Counted from the stretch's first letter, positions 26,748-35,971 are shown. The stretch: 64,000 nt of DNA from Thalassospira povalilytica (GCF_002844235.1 NZ_PGTS01000001.1:310001-374000); one strand, 5' to 3'. Notes: generated by a model from the sequence alone, not told the origin. Program-made: numbers and translations.

Positions 26748-28370
26748 CTACATGCTTTCGGATGTCGCGACAATCGGCAATTCCTTGGGCAACTCAACAC
26801 AGAAGGTGCTGCCTTCGCCAACATTGCTGGTAACGCTAAGTATTCCGCCATGCCGGTCGGTAATCTTTTTGCAGATCGCAAGACCAATTCCCGTGCCGGC
26901 ATAATCACCATATCCGTGCAGGCGTTTGAAAATCTCGAAAATGGTTTCGTGATACTGGGGATCAATGCCAATCCCGTTATCTTCGACAAAAATCCGGTGA
27001 CTGTTCGGGGTGTCGGCGGAAAAAATCCGCACCCGGCCATTTTGCGGATCGCTGTATTTCAACCCGTTCGACACAAGGTTCTGGAACAGCAACAGCAACT
27101 GGCTGGCATCGCCCATGACCGTTGGCAGGTGATCTTCGCGGATGATGTTGCCTTCCGGGGCCGATCCGGCGCGTTTGAAGTTGGCAACAATCGCGTCAAA
27201 CAGATCATCAAGCGGTACCGGGTGAAACGGTTTGCCGTGGCGTCCGACCCGCGACAGGGTCAGAAGATCGTCAATCATGCGCTGCATGCGCTGGGTGCCA
27301 TCAACCGCGTAATGGATGAACTCATCGGCGGTATCATCAAGTTTGCCCTCATAGCGCCGGGCAATAAGCTGGGTATAGCTCGACACCATGCGAAGCGGTT
27401 CCTGCAAGTCATGGGACGCCGCATAGGCGAACTGTTCAAGTTCGCTGTTGGACCGTTCAAGCTCGGCCATGGTGCGCTGGATTTCCATCTCGTGGCGCTT
27501 GCGCTGGGAAATATCACGCAGGGTGATGATGTAATGATATCGCTGATCCGCCGAAAAATGACTGATCGCAACTTCCAGCGGAACACTGCGTCCGGTTTTG
27601 GTAAGGGCCAGGACTTCGATGACGCCGGTACCAAGATCGGTCAGAAGCCGGTTGGGTGGGGGCGGCGTGATTGCGATATGATCACTGTCAGGAAGCAGGA
27701 ACCGGATAATATTGCGCAGTTCGGGATCGCCATCCGGCCCGCAAAGTTCCTGTGCCCGGGAATTCAGTGGTTCGATATTGCCATCGTCGGACGCCACAAG
27801 AATGGCATCGATGGTGTTTTGCAAAATCGCCTTGGTGCGGTCTTCGCTGCGTTTTGACTGGGTAACCAGTTCGGCCAGTTCAGCGGCCTGCTTGCGCAAC
27901 AGACGGTCGCGCTGTACGGCCAAGGTCACGTCCCGAATGATCAGCGAACATAACGTGCCATTGCTTTTGGTCTTGATCGGATGGACGCGGATCGATTGTT
28001 CCATGCGATCAAAGCTTGCGGCAAATTGCGGCAATGGCGAAAGCGGCAAGGCCCCCTGATTGAGCGACGGTGAAATCACCGCGGGCATTCCGAATTTCAG
28101 GCAATCCTCGATGGCAAGGCTGACACGTCCCATCCGTGTTTCGGGGAATATATCATGAAGCGCCTTGCCCAGAACCTCGTCGGCGCGCAATCCCGAACGG
28201 GTCTGCATCCACTGGTTCCAGTGACAAACGGTACGGTCCGGGGCAAGCGCAACCAAACCGGTATCGGCCGTATCAAGCAATGCGGCAAACAATTCTGCGG
28301 CATTGCCTTCACGATCAAGATCGAATGACGGCGTTGCGTCCTTTTGGGGCTTGGACGATGGCTTTTTCAT
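26748..28370 (-). CDS. PAS-domain sensor histidine kinase
   Basis: Predicted soluble kinase of 540 residues: two PAS regions (about 25-155 and 180-300), a coiled linker (EMEIQRTMAELERSNSELEQF), a phytochrome-type HisKA with ASHDLQEPLRMVSSYTQLIARRYEG containing the phosphoacceptor His, and an HATPase domain with NLVSNGLKYS, VEDNGIGIDP and GTGIGLAICKKI. No transmembrane segment is visible. It lies 12 bases downstream of the CheC gene in the same direction, and the receiver protein at 29003 is its obvious partner. Confidence 0.92.
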   Translation of the reverse strand: MKKPSSKPQKDATPSFDLDREGNAAELFAALLDTADTGLVALAPDRTVCHWNQWMQTRSGLRADEVLGKALHDIFPETRMGRVSLAIEDCLKFGMPAVISPSLNQGALPLSPLPQFAASFDRMEQSIRVHPIKTKSNGTLCSLIIRDVTLAVQRDRLLRKQAAELAELVTQSKRSEDRTKAILQNTIDAILVASDDGNIEPLNSRAQELCGPDGDPELRNIIRFLLPDSDHIAITPPPPNRLLTDLGTGVIEVLALTKTGRSVPLEVAISHFSADQRYHYIITLRDISQRKRHEMEIQRTMAELERSNSELEQFAYAASHDLQEPLRMVSSYTQLIARRYEGKLDDTADEFIHYAVDGTQRMQRMIDDLLTLSRVGRHGKPFHPVPLDDLFDAIVANFKRAGSAPEGNIIREDHLPTVMGDASQLLLLFQNLVSNGLKYSDPQNGRVRIFSADTPNSHRIFVEDNGIGIDPQYHETIFEIFKRLHGYGDYAGTGIGLAICKKITDRHGGILSVTSNVGEGSTFCVELPKELPIVATSESM

Positions 28371-28382
28371 TCACCTCACCGG

Positions 28383-29006
28383 TTAACCAAGCGAATTGGC
28401 AAGAAAGCGACGAACCAGTTCACGCAGCATCTGAATGGAATCCAGATCCATGACAAACAGAACATACCCGTCAATGTCGTTATGACGCAGCATAAACTGA
28501 ACATGCAGGATCATCAGGACCGGCATGCTGCCGGCATTAAGTTCGGCCTGATCAACGTCAAGCAGCGACCGGCTTTCACGTTTGCGAAATGACGGCATTG
28601 AACAGTTGATCGGTTCGCCAAGCACATTCGAAATGCTGCCAAGACAGGCATTCAGAATGATGTTGCCGACCTCCATCAGGGCTTCCTGTTCAAGATCGGT
28701 CAGGGTATCAAGCGGCACTTCGACCTTAAGAAGACTGCGTACCAGTTCAAGGCTGCGTTCTTCGGGAAAGACCAGCATGGCTTCGCCCTTGAACGGGCCG
28801 TCAAATGTCTGACTGACCGCCGAGACAACCTCGGTCGGGGCCTTGGCAAGTTCCGTATCGGAAAAACGTTCGACAAATGTAATACGCGGGACAGTAAGTT
28901 CGACGGGCTGTTCGACCATCTCGGACAATGACGACGCTGCGCGACCAACCCCGATATTGATCAATTCGCTGATGGTGTCATGTTCAAGTTCGCTAAGGTC
29001 GATCAT
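28383..29006 (-). CDS. CheC-family receiver phosphatase
   Basis: This 207-residue protein has two CheC active-site repeats. The first is Asp10-x3-Glu14-x2-Asn17 with Pro downstream (DTISELINIGVGRAA); the second is EALMEVGNIILNACLGSISNVLGEP, which keeps Glu and Asn but has Glu in place of Asp/Ser. CheC proteins dephosphorylate CheY-type receivers. Its start overlaps the stop of the receiver gene (ATGA at 29003-29006). No methyl-accepting protein or CheA is nearby, so this is probably a signalling module outside classical chemotaxis. Confidence 0.88.
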   Translation of the reverse strand: MIDLSELEHDTISELINIGVGRAASSLSEMVEQPVELTVPRITFVERFSDTELAKAPTEVVSAVSQTFDGPFKGEAMLVFPEERSLELVRSLLKVEVPLDTLTDLEQEALMEVGNIILNACLGSISNVLGEPINCSMPSFRKRESRSLLDVDQAELNAGSMPVLMILHVQFMLRHNDIDGYVLFVMDLDSIQMLRELVRRFLANSLG

Positions 29007-29377
29007 CTGGACGCTTCCTGCGCCAGAATAAAGTCACGCATTTTTTCCTCGGTCGGTGGCTTTGCAAGGAATTCGAGGCCAAGGTTTGCAGCCTTTTTCT
29101 GAATTTCCTGCTGAATGTTGGCAGTCAGAAGGGCGATTACCGAGTCCGGGAACCGTCCACGCAATTGTTCGCCCAGCTCCAGCCCGTTCATCCCCGGCAT
29201 GTTGAAATCAAGCAATAAATAGTCATACGACTTGCCTTCAACCATTTCGAGCGCCTTGCTGGCATCTTCGGCCTCGTCAATTTCCCAGTCGGTAAAGTTG
29301 CTGGAAATGAAAGCCTTGACCAGAAGGCGGGCAAATTTGCTGTCATCGACAAGCAGAACGGAACGTTGTTGGGCCAT
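29003..29377 (-). CDS. Single-domain CheY-like response regulator
   Basis: This 124-residue receiver has no output domain. It has the acidic pair VDDS at 11-12, the phosphoacceptor Asp57 in LLLDFNMPGMNG, the switch Thr in ALLTANIQ and the conserved Lys in LAKPPT. It is translationally coupled to the CheC gene and sits 43 bases downstream of the GGDEF/EAL gene. It is a likely phosphorylation target of the kinase at 26748 and a dephosphorylation target of CheC. Confidence 0.93.
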   Translation of the reverse strand: MAQQRSVLLVDDSKFARLLVKAFISSNFTDWEIDEAEDASKALEMVEGKSYDYLLLDFNMPGMNGLELGEQLRGRFPDSVIALLTANIQQEIQKKAANLGLEFLAKPPTEEKMRDFILAQEASR

Positions 29378-29420
29378 ATGTCTTCTCAGGTAACCGGTTC
29401 AATATTTATCGGGGCTGCGA

Positions 29421-31895
29421 TTATAGTTCAGTCTCGGCATTTGCGGAAAGTCGCAGGATATGTTTGACGATTTCCTGGGGCGGTTGCGGGGTGGCAATCA
29501 GGAAACCTTGAACTTCGTCACATTCGCTTTCGCGCAAGAATGCCATCTGTTCTTTGGTTTCCACACCTTCTGCAATGACCTTAAGGCCAAGATTGTGGCC
29601 CATAACGATGATGGTTCGCGTAATCGCGGCATCATCGGTATCGATTGTCACGTCCCGCACAAAGGATCGATCAATCTTGATCGAATTGATCGGCAACCGT
29701 TTCAGATAGGCGAGGGACGAATAGCCTGTCCCGAAATCATCAACGGCAATCTGCAACCCCAAATGACGCAGTTCTTCAAGAATGGCGGCCGATTTCTTGA
29801 TTTCCTGCATCATCACCGTTTCGGTTACTTCCAGAACGATGCGTGCGGCCGGGGTGCCTGTGTCGGTCAATATTCGAGATATGGTTTCTGTAATTCTGCC
29901 TTCAATAAGCTGTCGTGGCGACAGGTTGATTGCGATCGGCAGTGGTGGGACTGATTGCGCGTCCCATTCTGCGATCTGGCGGCAGACTTCCGCGATCACC
30001 CATTCGCCGATCTTGCCAATCAGGCCGGTTTCTTCTGCGACCGGAATAAATTGCATCGGCGAAATATAGCCGCGCCCGGGCTGTTTCCAGCGGATCAGTG
30101 CCTCGAGGCCGGAAATCCGGTTGGTACGCAGATCGACTTTGGGCTGGTAATGCAGTTCGAACTGATTTTGGGCCAGGGCTTCGCGCAGATCATTTTCGAT
30201 CACCAGGCGCGCCATGGCACTTTCATTCATCGTCTTGGTAAAGAAGTGATAGGTGCCCCCGCCGCCGGATTTCGCACTATACATCGCGGTGTCGGCGTTG
30301 CGCATCAGGGCCGGGAAATCTTCGCCATCCGATGGATAAAGCGCAATCCCGATCGATGGCGACACAAACAGAACGCGTCCCTTGATGTCAAATGCCGGTG
30401 CCAGTGCATCAAGTACGGCTTGTGACAGAATGGCGGCGTCCTGGGTTTCTTTCAGATCGGGAATAATGATCAGGAACTCATCACCGCCAAGCCGACCGAC
30501 GATTTCCTGACGACCGATCACTTTCTGCAAGCGTCCGGCGACCGCCTTGAGCAACAGGTCGCCGACATCATGGCCCAGACTGTCATTGATGACCTTGAAC
30601 CGGTCAAGATCGATAAACAGCACAGCCGTCGCACCATGCCGCGTGCTGCTTGCTTCCTTGTGCTTGTCGAGTGCCTTTGACAGGCTGGATTCAAGCATGC
30701 TGCGGTTCGGAAGGTTGGTCAGCGTGTCGTGGTTGGCCATATAGACCAACTGTTCCTCATAGCGTTTGCGCACCGTGATGTCGGTCAGGACCGCGGTCAT
30801 CATCGGCGTAGCCGCATCCGGGATCATGCGCAGCGCAATCGAAACATCAATTTCGGTCTGGTCGGCGCGTCTGATCGGAAGCGTCAGGCGTTTTTCCGTC
30901 GTCTGATTGTCCGAAGACTGCGCTGCAAGTTCTTCCAGACTGTGCTCCAGAAGCGGAATGGCGCGCGGCATCAGGAATTCGTGCAATGTCCGGCCTTGCG
31001 GCGTTTCATCGCGCATCAGGCCAAGAAGCTGCTTGGTTGCCCCGTTATATTCAACAATCCGGCCGGTCGGGGTGATTGTCAGGATACCGTCTGCAACGTT
31101 CTGGACAATCGCGGTCAGCTGGTTTTCACGGTCACGGACCTGTTGTTCGGTGGTGCGCAGCTTATCAAGTGTTGCTGAAATACGTTCGATCAGTCCCCGC
31201 GTGGTCCGAAGGATCATGCCCAGTTCGTCGCGGTCATGATTTTCGGGGATGACAATGGCATCGGGGGTCGGGTTTTGCGGATCAATTTTGCGCAGCAGAC
31301 TTGAAACCCGCAGCAGCGGCTTGGTCAGGGTGACGTAGAAAAAGACAACCAGAATAAGGCCAAGAATCAGGTTGCGCAGGATGCCCGATGTCAGAATGCG
31401 GGTGGCGCGATTAAGAAACCCGTCCGCGATCATGTCCGTATCGATCTTGACGCTCAGATGGCCAACCAGATCGCGTCCGCTTCCGGTTTCAAGCGGGATT
31501 TCATATTCCTGGTTTTCACCAAACATCAATTTGGTCAGGACCGTACGGTTGGAGCTGACCTGCTGTTCGGTCTTTTGGGCCAGAATGTTGTTGAAATTGT
31601 CCCGCAGAACCGCCGCATAGACCGGTTCATATTCAAAAAGGCCGGAAACCACGCGTGTGGCAAGTGTCTCATCGAGGCCGTATGCCGCCTGTGTCGCGGA
31701 TTCGCGCAATGTCGCCAGAACCTGCATGACGGTGCGGTCAATCAGGCTCTTTTCTTCGCGCAAGTCCCAGACAATCTGGATGCCGCTGAAAAGCAGGCCG
31801 ATCAGCAAGGTAAGGGCAACCGCGATCCTTGCCTGTTTGACAGACAAGCGATCCCGCCATTTAAGCCGTTGCTGATCAAGGCTTTTGTCAGGCAC
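29421..31895 (-). CDS. Membrane-anchored GGDEF-EAL cyclic-di-GMP protein with HAMP and PAS domains
   Basis: An N-terminal helix (ARIAVALTLLIGLLFSGIQIVW), a periplasmic sensor region of about 130 residues, a second helix (NLILGLILVVFFYVTL), HAMP, PAS (about 265-380), GGDEF and EAL make up 824 residues. The LGGDEFLIII signature and GLEALIRWK, DDFGTGYSS and EGVE are all intact, so both synthesis and hydrolysis of c-di-GMP are possible. The GTG start at 31895 has GGGG upstream; a TTG 11 codons earlier is also in frame. It heads the run leading into the receiver, CheC and kinase genes. Confidence 0.9.
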   Translation of the reverse strand: MPDKSLDQQRLKWRDRLSVKQARIAVALTLLIGLLFSGIQIVWDLREEKSLIDRTVMQVLATLRESATQAAYGLDETLATRVVSGLFEYEPVYAAVLRDNFNNILAQKTEQQVSSNRTVLTKLMFGENQEYEIPLETGSGRDLVGHLSVKIDTDMIADGFLNRATRILTSGILRNLILGLILVVFFYVTLTKPLLRVSSLLRKIDPQNPTPDAIVIPENHDRDELGMILRTTRGLIERISATLDKLRTTEQQVRDRENQLTAIVQNVADGILTITPTGRIVEYNGATKQLLGLMRDETPQGRTLHEFLMPRAIPLLEHSLEELAAQSSDNQTTEKRLTLPIRRADQTEIDVSIALRMIPDAATPMMTAVLTDITVRKRYEEQLVYMANHDTLTNLPNRSMLESSLSKALDKHKEASSTRHGATAVLFIDLDRFKVINDSLGHDVGDLLLKAVAGRLQKVIGRQEIVGRLGGDEFLIIIPDLKETQDAAILSQAVLDALAPAFDIKGRVLFVSPSIGIALYPSDGEDFPALMRNADTAMYSAKSGGGGTYHFFTKTMNESAMARLVIENDLREALAQNQFELHYQPKVDLRTNRISGLEALIRWKQPGRGYISPMQFIPVAEETGLIGKIGEWVIAEVCRQIAEWDAQSVPPLPIAINLSPRQLIEGRITETISRILTDTGTPAARIVLEVTETVMMQEIKKSAAILEELRHLGLQIAVDDFGTGYSSLAYLKRLPINSIKIDRSFVRDVTIDTDDAAITRTIIVMGHNLGLKVIAEGVETKEQMAFLRESECDEVQGFLIATPQPPQEIVKHILRLSANAETEL

Positions 31896-32219
31896 GCGTA
31901 ACCCCAAAAATCCGCAGTTCCCACTCAATCAGAAGCACACTATGGCTTTGCGGGGGTAAAAGCAATTATCCGCGGCGTCTGCAAACTGGAAAATTGTGAA
32001 GAAATCTGTATGTTCTGCGCTGCTTTGTCGTGTGCGGTCCCGAAATACCGGATGTCGCCACGCCGCATCGCATCACAAAATCTATACTACGCAAAAAAAT
32101 GGGATTTTATTGGAGTTGCACACAACAGCTGTGCGTGATAACCCAATCCCCAGAGAGAGAAAAAGGCCAAGCGCGGGTGCAGCCGCAACATGGCCTCGCA
32201 ACCTGTACGGAGTTACACC
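31896..32219. promoter_or_regulatory. Divergent promoter region between the GGDEF/EAL gene and fdxA
   Basis: These 324 bases must carry promoters for both directions. An AT-rich stretch lies at about 32070-32110. A short inverted repeat GCACA-N7-TGTGC lies at about 32116-32132, ahead of fdxA. I see no clear -35/-10 pair, no open frame with a ribosome binding site and no RNA gene. Confidence 0.4.
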
Positions 32220-32555
32220 ATGACCTATGTGGTGACGGAAAACTGCATCAAGTGTAAGTATCAGGACTGCGTCGAGGTTTGCCCCGTCGATTGCTTCTAC
32301 GAAGGTGAGAACTTCCTGGTTATTCACCCTGATGAATGCATCGATTGCGGTGTCTGCGAACCCGAATGCCCCGCCGAAGCGATTATTCCCGATACTGAGC
32401 CGAATCTGGACAACTGGTTGGAAATCAACCGAAAGTTCGCGGAAGTTTGGCCCAATATCACCCGCAAAGGTGATGCGCCGGCTGATGCTGATGAATGGAA
32501 CGGTAAAACCGGCAAGACCGAATTGCTCAGCGAAGCGCCGGGCGAAGGCGACTGA
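32220..32555 (+). CDS. fdxA: 7Fe/8Fe-type ferredoxin FdxA
   Basis: Small cytosolic electron carrier of 111 residues. Cysteines lie in [19 protein letters not shown] and in [17 protein letters not shown], the arrangement of seven-iron ferredoxins ([3Fe-4S] plus [4Fe-4S]). The C-terminal extension ([17 protein letters not shown]) is typical of alphaproteobacterial FdxA. ATG 32220 follows CGGAG at a good distance; an in-frame start 30 bases upstream adds a non-family tail. carD lies next downstream, an association seen in other alphaproteobacteria. Confidence 0.95.
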   Translation: MTYVVTENCIKCKYQDCVEVCPVDCFYEGENFLVIHPDECIDCGVCEPECPAEAIIPDTEPNLDNWLEINRKFAEVWPNITRKGDAPADADEWNGKTGKTELLSEAPGEGD

Positions 32556-32588
32556 TTGTCGGACTAACCCCCCAGATTACATACGGTT

Positions 32589-32620
32589 TTTAACCCGTTG
32601 GCATATGCCAGCGGGTTAAA
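32589..32620. repeat. 32-bp near-perfect palindrome between fdxA and carD
   Basis: Arms TTTAACCCG and CGGGTTAAA flank the inner palindrome TGGCATATGCCA. Only one position pair (32598/32611, T and G) departs from full symmetry. It lies 33 bases after the fdxA stop. No T-run follows on either strand, so it is not a standard terminator. The rest of the 309-base gap (32556-32864) holds the carD leader and no gene. Confidence 0.7.
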
Positions 32621-32864
32621 TGCATGGCTGCATTGAGCCATTAGCGCCGAAAAAATCTGTGAACCAGTGGCGTGTTGTGCTATTGTGGGCAACTCGCGTT
32701 AAGGGCTCGACAGGCTCGTTCCGAATTTCCGGATTTCCGTTTTTTGTATTCCTGTCTGAAACCGCGACTTCGCCAAAAGCTTGGTCGTGTGCAGCTCTTC
32801 GCGTCACTGGGTCTATATTGTTACAGTTGAATGACCAGGCCTGAATGGGCCGGAAGGATGCTTG

Positions 32865-33365
32865 ATGTCGGATAAGTTGCCCTTTGCTGTTGGCGATTAT
32901 GTTGTTTACCCCGCACACGGCGTTGGCTGTGTTGGTGGCCTGGAAACCCAGGAAATCGCGGGTCAGGAATTGCGCCTTTATGTAATTACCTTTGAATCCA
33001 GCCGCATGACTTTGCGCGTGCCGGTCAACAAGGTGGGTAACTCCGGTCTGCGTAAACTTTCCTCCAAAAAGCAAATGGACTCGGCGTTGATTACGCTTAA
33101 GGGCCGTGCTCGCGTCAAACGCACCATGTGGTCGCGCCGTGCACAGGAATACGAAGCAAAAATCAATTCCGGTGATCCGGTCTCCATTGCCGAAGTTGTG
33201 CGCGATCTGCATCGCAGCGCGACCCAGCCGGAACAGTCCTTCTCCGAACGCCAGATCTATGAAGCTGCTTTCGAGCGCCTTGTTGACGAACTGGCCGCGA
33301 TCGAAAAGATCGACAAGGACAAGGCATCGGGCAAGCTCGAAAAGCTTCTGCAAAAAGCTGCCTGA
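32865..33365 (+). CDS. carD: CarD/CdnL-family RNA polymerase-binding transcription regulator
   Basis: Binds RNA polymerase beta through its N-terminal Tudor-like domain and stabilises open complexes at rRNA and housekeeping promoters. The 166-residue protein has FAVGDYVVYPAHGVGCVGGLETQEIAGQELRLYVITF (RNAP-interaction domain, residues 7-60) and a helical C-terminal DNA-binding domain (AAFERLVDELAAIEKIDKDKA). GGAAGGA precedes ATG 32865. It stands between fdxA and a terminator at 33400. Confidence 0.95.
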   Translation: MSDKLPFAVGDYVVYPAHGVGCVGGLETQEIAGQELRLYVITFESSRMTLRVPVNKVGNSGLRKLSSKKQMDSALITLKGRARVKRTMWSRRAQEYEAKINSGDPVSIAEVVRDLHRSATQPEQSFSERQIYEAAFERLVDELAAIEKIDKDKASGKLEKLLQKAA

Positions 33366-33399
33366 TTGAATAAGTCAGCTATACAACTATTTATAAAAG

Positions 33400-33434
33400 C
33401 CGGCCCGCAAGCTATCCTTGGGCCGGTTTTATTT
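33400..33434 (+). terminator. Rho-independent terminator of carD
   Basis: A 7-bp stem (CCGGCCC / GGGCCGG, arms 33400-33406 and 33420-33426) is followed by TTTTATTTTTG. It lies 35 bases after the carD stop and ends just before the next gene. Confidence 0.85.
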
Positions 33435-33456
33435 TTGTTTTAGGCAGGTTACAGCG

Positions 33457-34263
33457 ATGAGTGCAGTTCTGGCGCCGATAAAACCGGCCGAGAGAATCTG
33501 GGTTGTCGGCGCAATCAATGGCGATCACGGTGCGTTGCGTACCGTTCATCAGAAGCTTGCTGAACGTATCACACCCGGAGACAGGCTTGTCTATCTTGGC
33601 AATTACTGGGGGGATGGCACGGCGGAATCCGTTGTTGCGACCATCAACGAATTGCTTCTGTTCCGTCGTTATTTCATCGCCCTGGACGGGGTTGATATCG
33701 CCGATATCGCCTTTTTGCGCGGTGCGGCCGAAGAAATGCTGTCGAAATTGCAGCAGATCCAGTTTGCCCCCAATCCCGGCGAAGTCTTTGACTGGATGTT
33801 GACCCGCGGTATTGCCGGAACAACCCGTGCCTATGGTTTTGATCCGGCGCATGTCCAGTCGATCATGCGTCAGGGCGCGCACGCCATTTCGCAATGGACG
33901 TCCCAGTTTTCCGATGCATTGCGCCGCCACAGCGGGCATAGCGCATTGCTATCCGACCTCAAACATGCGGCCTATACCACGGATGGTCGTCTGATCTTTG
34001 TTCATGCCGGGCTTGATGGTTCACGCCCTCTTACCGGTCAGACCGATACGTTCTGGTGGGGCGGCTCGATGTTTGAGGCAATTACCGAACGTTATTACGA
34101 CTGCGCGCGTATTGTCCGCGGTGCATCACTTTCGCAGACCGGGCTTCAGGAACGTGAATTTACCCTGTCGGTGGATGGTGGTGCCGGGCGGGGCGGTGTA
34201 CTGATCGCGCTGGCCCTTGATGGTCAGGGCAAAATCATCGAACAGGTTACAAGCGACGCCTGA
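33457..34263 (+). CDS. Calcineurin-like phosphoesterase-fold protein with eroded metal-binding motifs
   Basis: The 268-residue protein aligns by eye with bacterial Ser/Thr phosphatase-like metallophosphoesterases, but the ligand motifs are changed. The usual GDIHGD is GAINGD (residues around 20), the usual GDYVDRG is GNYWGDG within GDRLVYLGNYWGDG, and GNHE is replaced by LDGVDIAD. Only the late FVHAGLDGSRPL motif survives intact. It is probably not a functional di-metal phosphatase and may be a binding or regulatory relative. ATG 33457 has AGGCAGG upstream. It follows the carD terminator. Confidence 0.72.
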   Translation: MSAVLAPIKPAERIWVVGAINGDHGALRTVHQKLAERITPGDRLVYLGNYWGDGTAESVVATINELLLFRRYFIALDGVDIADIAFLRGAAEEMLSKLQQIQFAPNPGEVFDWMLTRGIAGTTRAYGFDPAHVQSIMRQGAHAISQWTSQFSDALRRHSGHSALLSDLKHAAYTTDGRLIFVHAGLDGSRPLTGQTDTFWWGGSMFEAITERYYDCARIVRGASLSQTGLQEREFTLSVDGGAGRGGVLIALALDGQGKIIEQVTSDA

Positions 34264-34296
34264 TCGTGCGCCCGGATCTCTGGTCTGTTTCGACCA

Positions 34297-34325
34297 AAAA
34301 AGGCAGCATTTTCATGCTGCCTTTT
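34297..34325. terminator. Bidirectional terminator between convergent genes
   Basis: A stem of about 9-12 bp (AGGCAGCAT / ATGCTGCCT, extended by A/T pairs) has loop TTTC and a T-run on each strand. It can end both the gene stopping at 34263 and the M48 gene stopping at 34347. Confidence 0.85.
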
Positions 34326-34346
34326 GCTGTTTTGGCCTGCTTGCGT

Positions 34347-35825
34347 CTAGTGACGGACAACCTTGACCAGGGATCCGGTTTCAGGGGCTTCGCCCTCGCG
34401 CAATCCGTTAATGGTGGCAAAGGTTTCCGCCGGTGCGCGGTCAACCTGCATGTCGTCGATAAATGTCTGCAAGCTATATTCCGGGTTCACAGCACGGACC
34501 TTGATCCGAAGCGGGGTATAGATCTTCTTCTCGTTCGTGCTCAGCGACCGGAAGCTATAGGTCGTATGCCGCAGGGGCAGGTTATAACTTTCGGTTTGAT
34601 CAAGCGGGGTGATGAACAGGAACTGATAGGCGGAATCGCCATGGCGGATGACCACCACGCGCAATCTTGCCGATCCCGATCGCAGGGACACATCCGTGCT
34701 GCCGGTGGCAGCTTCCAGCCCGTTAATATCGATCATCTCGACATCGCGAAGCGAAATCTTGCTTGAGAAGCCGCTTTCAAGATAACGATCCAGTCGGGTG
34801 TCCTTGGCCTTTGGTGCGCCTTCAAAGACAATCTGCGCCCCTTTGCCGTCGGTCGCAATGACGGCGGATGGCTGGTTGTTGATGGTAAAGCCTTCGGGCA
34901 CTTCAAACCGGAAGCCAAGGGGAACATGGACGAATTCCCGGCCACGAACATAGCCCTGATCCGGGCCATCCCCATAAAGGATACCATCAATCGCTGTCAT
35001 ATAGCGGACCGTGCCAAGTTCGGGATTCTGAACTGCGGTGACATTGGCGCTTTGATGGGCCTGCTCGATACGGTCAAGGGTTCTCGGGTGGGTTGCCATA
35101 AAGTCATACTGGTCAACATCATCGGCCGAACGCCCGGCGAGAACCGCTTGCAAGCGCGAATGGGCGCGCAGTTTTTCAAGGAATGTCGCCATGGCATCCG
35201 GATCGTACCCGGCCCGCGTGATATAGCGCACGCCAAGCATGTCGGCTTCAAATTCATGCTCACGCGAGAACGATTTAAGATAGGCGCTCGCCCCGGTATT
35301 GATCAGTTCGCCAGCCCCGTTGCCAATCGCAATTGACAGGCCACCGGCCAGAATCTGGGTCAGGACACCACGGCTGTATCGCTGTGCCGAATGGCGGGCG
35401 ACAACGTGACCTATTTCATGGGCAATGACACCAGCCAGTTCAGCTTCGTTGGTGGCAAGGGCGGCCAGACCACGCGTGATATAGACATACCCGCCCGGCA
35501 GGGCGAATGCGTTGACCACCGGGGAATCAAGCACCGTGAAGGTGAATTTCTCATTCGGGGTTTCGGAAACGGCAACCAGCTTTTCACCGATTTCGGTGAC
35601 ATAGCTTTGCAGATCCTTTTCCGTATATTGGCCACCGAACTCCTTGACCATTTTCGGGTGTTCCTGCGACCCGATTTTCTTTTCCTCGTCAGGCGACATA
35701 AAGGCGGTGAAGCTGTCCTCACCTGTTGCGCGGTTGGTCGAGCAGCCAGCAAGTGCCGTACTGAGCGCAACAGCAGTCAGAAGTGCCATCAGGTGCTTGT
35801 TGGGACTGAACTTAAACCAGCTCAT
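34347..35825 (-). CDS. M48-family metallopeptidase lipoprotein
   Basis: Predicted periplasmic zinc peptidase, lipid-anchored by the lipobox LAGCS (mature N-terminus Cys about 28). The catalytic HEIGH motif is in VIAHEIGHVVARHSAQRY (about 153), and the third ligand region is EHEFEADMLGVRYITRAGYDP. The 492 residues include a C-terminal LysM-like segment (PLRIKVRAVNPEYSLQTFIDDMQ...INGLREGE...GSLVKVV) seen in several alphaproteobacterial M48 proteins. It is likely an envelope quality-control protease of the BepA/YfgC kind. It is divergent from the secreted protein at 35972. Confidence 0.9.
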   Translation of the reverse strand: MSWFKFSPNKHLMALLTAVALSTALAGCSTNRATGEDSFTAFMSPDEEKKIGSQEHPKMVKEFGGQYTEKDLQSYVTEIGEKLVAVSETPNEKFTFTVLDSPVVNAFALPGGYVYITRGLAALATNEAELAGVIAHEIGHVVARHSAQRYSRGVLTQILAGGLSIAIGNGAGELINTGASAYLKSFSREHEFEADMLGVRYITRAGYDPDAMATFLEKLRAHSRLQAVLAGRSADDVDQYDFMATHPRTLDRIEQAHQSANVTAVQNPELGTVRYMTAIDGILYGDGPDQGYVRGREFVHVPLGFRFEVPEGFTINNQPSAVIATDGKGAQIVFEGAPKAKDTRLDRYLESGFSSKISLRDVEMIDINGLEAATGSTDVSLRSGSARLRVVVIRHGDSAYQFLFITPLDQTESYNLPLRHTTYSFRSLSTNEKKIYTPLRIKVRAVNPEYSLQTFIDDMQVDRAPAETFATINGLREGEAPETGSLVKVVRH

Positions 35826-35971
35826 TGATACCTTTCCTCATGTCGCTCTGCCGCGTAAGCTGCAGGTCGTTGTCAGCGAAACCAAGTGGGAATTGGTAGC
35901 GCGTGTTCCAAGATCATTCAACAGATTCACAGTTTTCGAACAGACATCCAAAATGGGGAAATTTTACGGTC

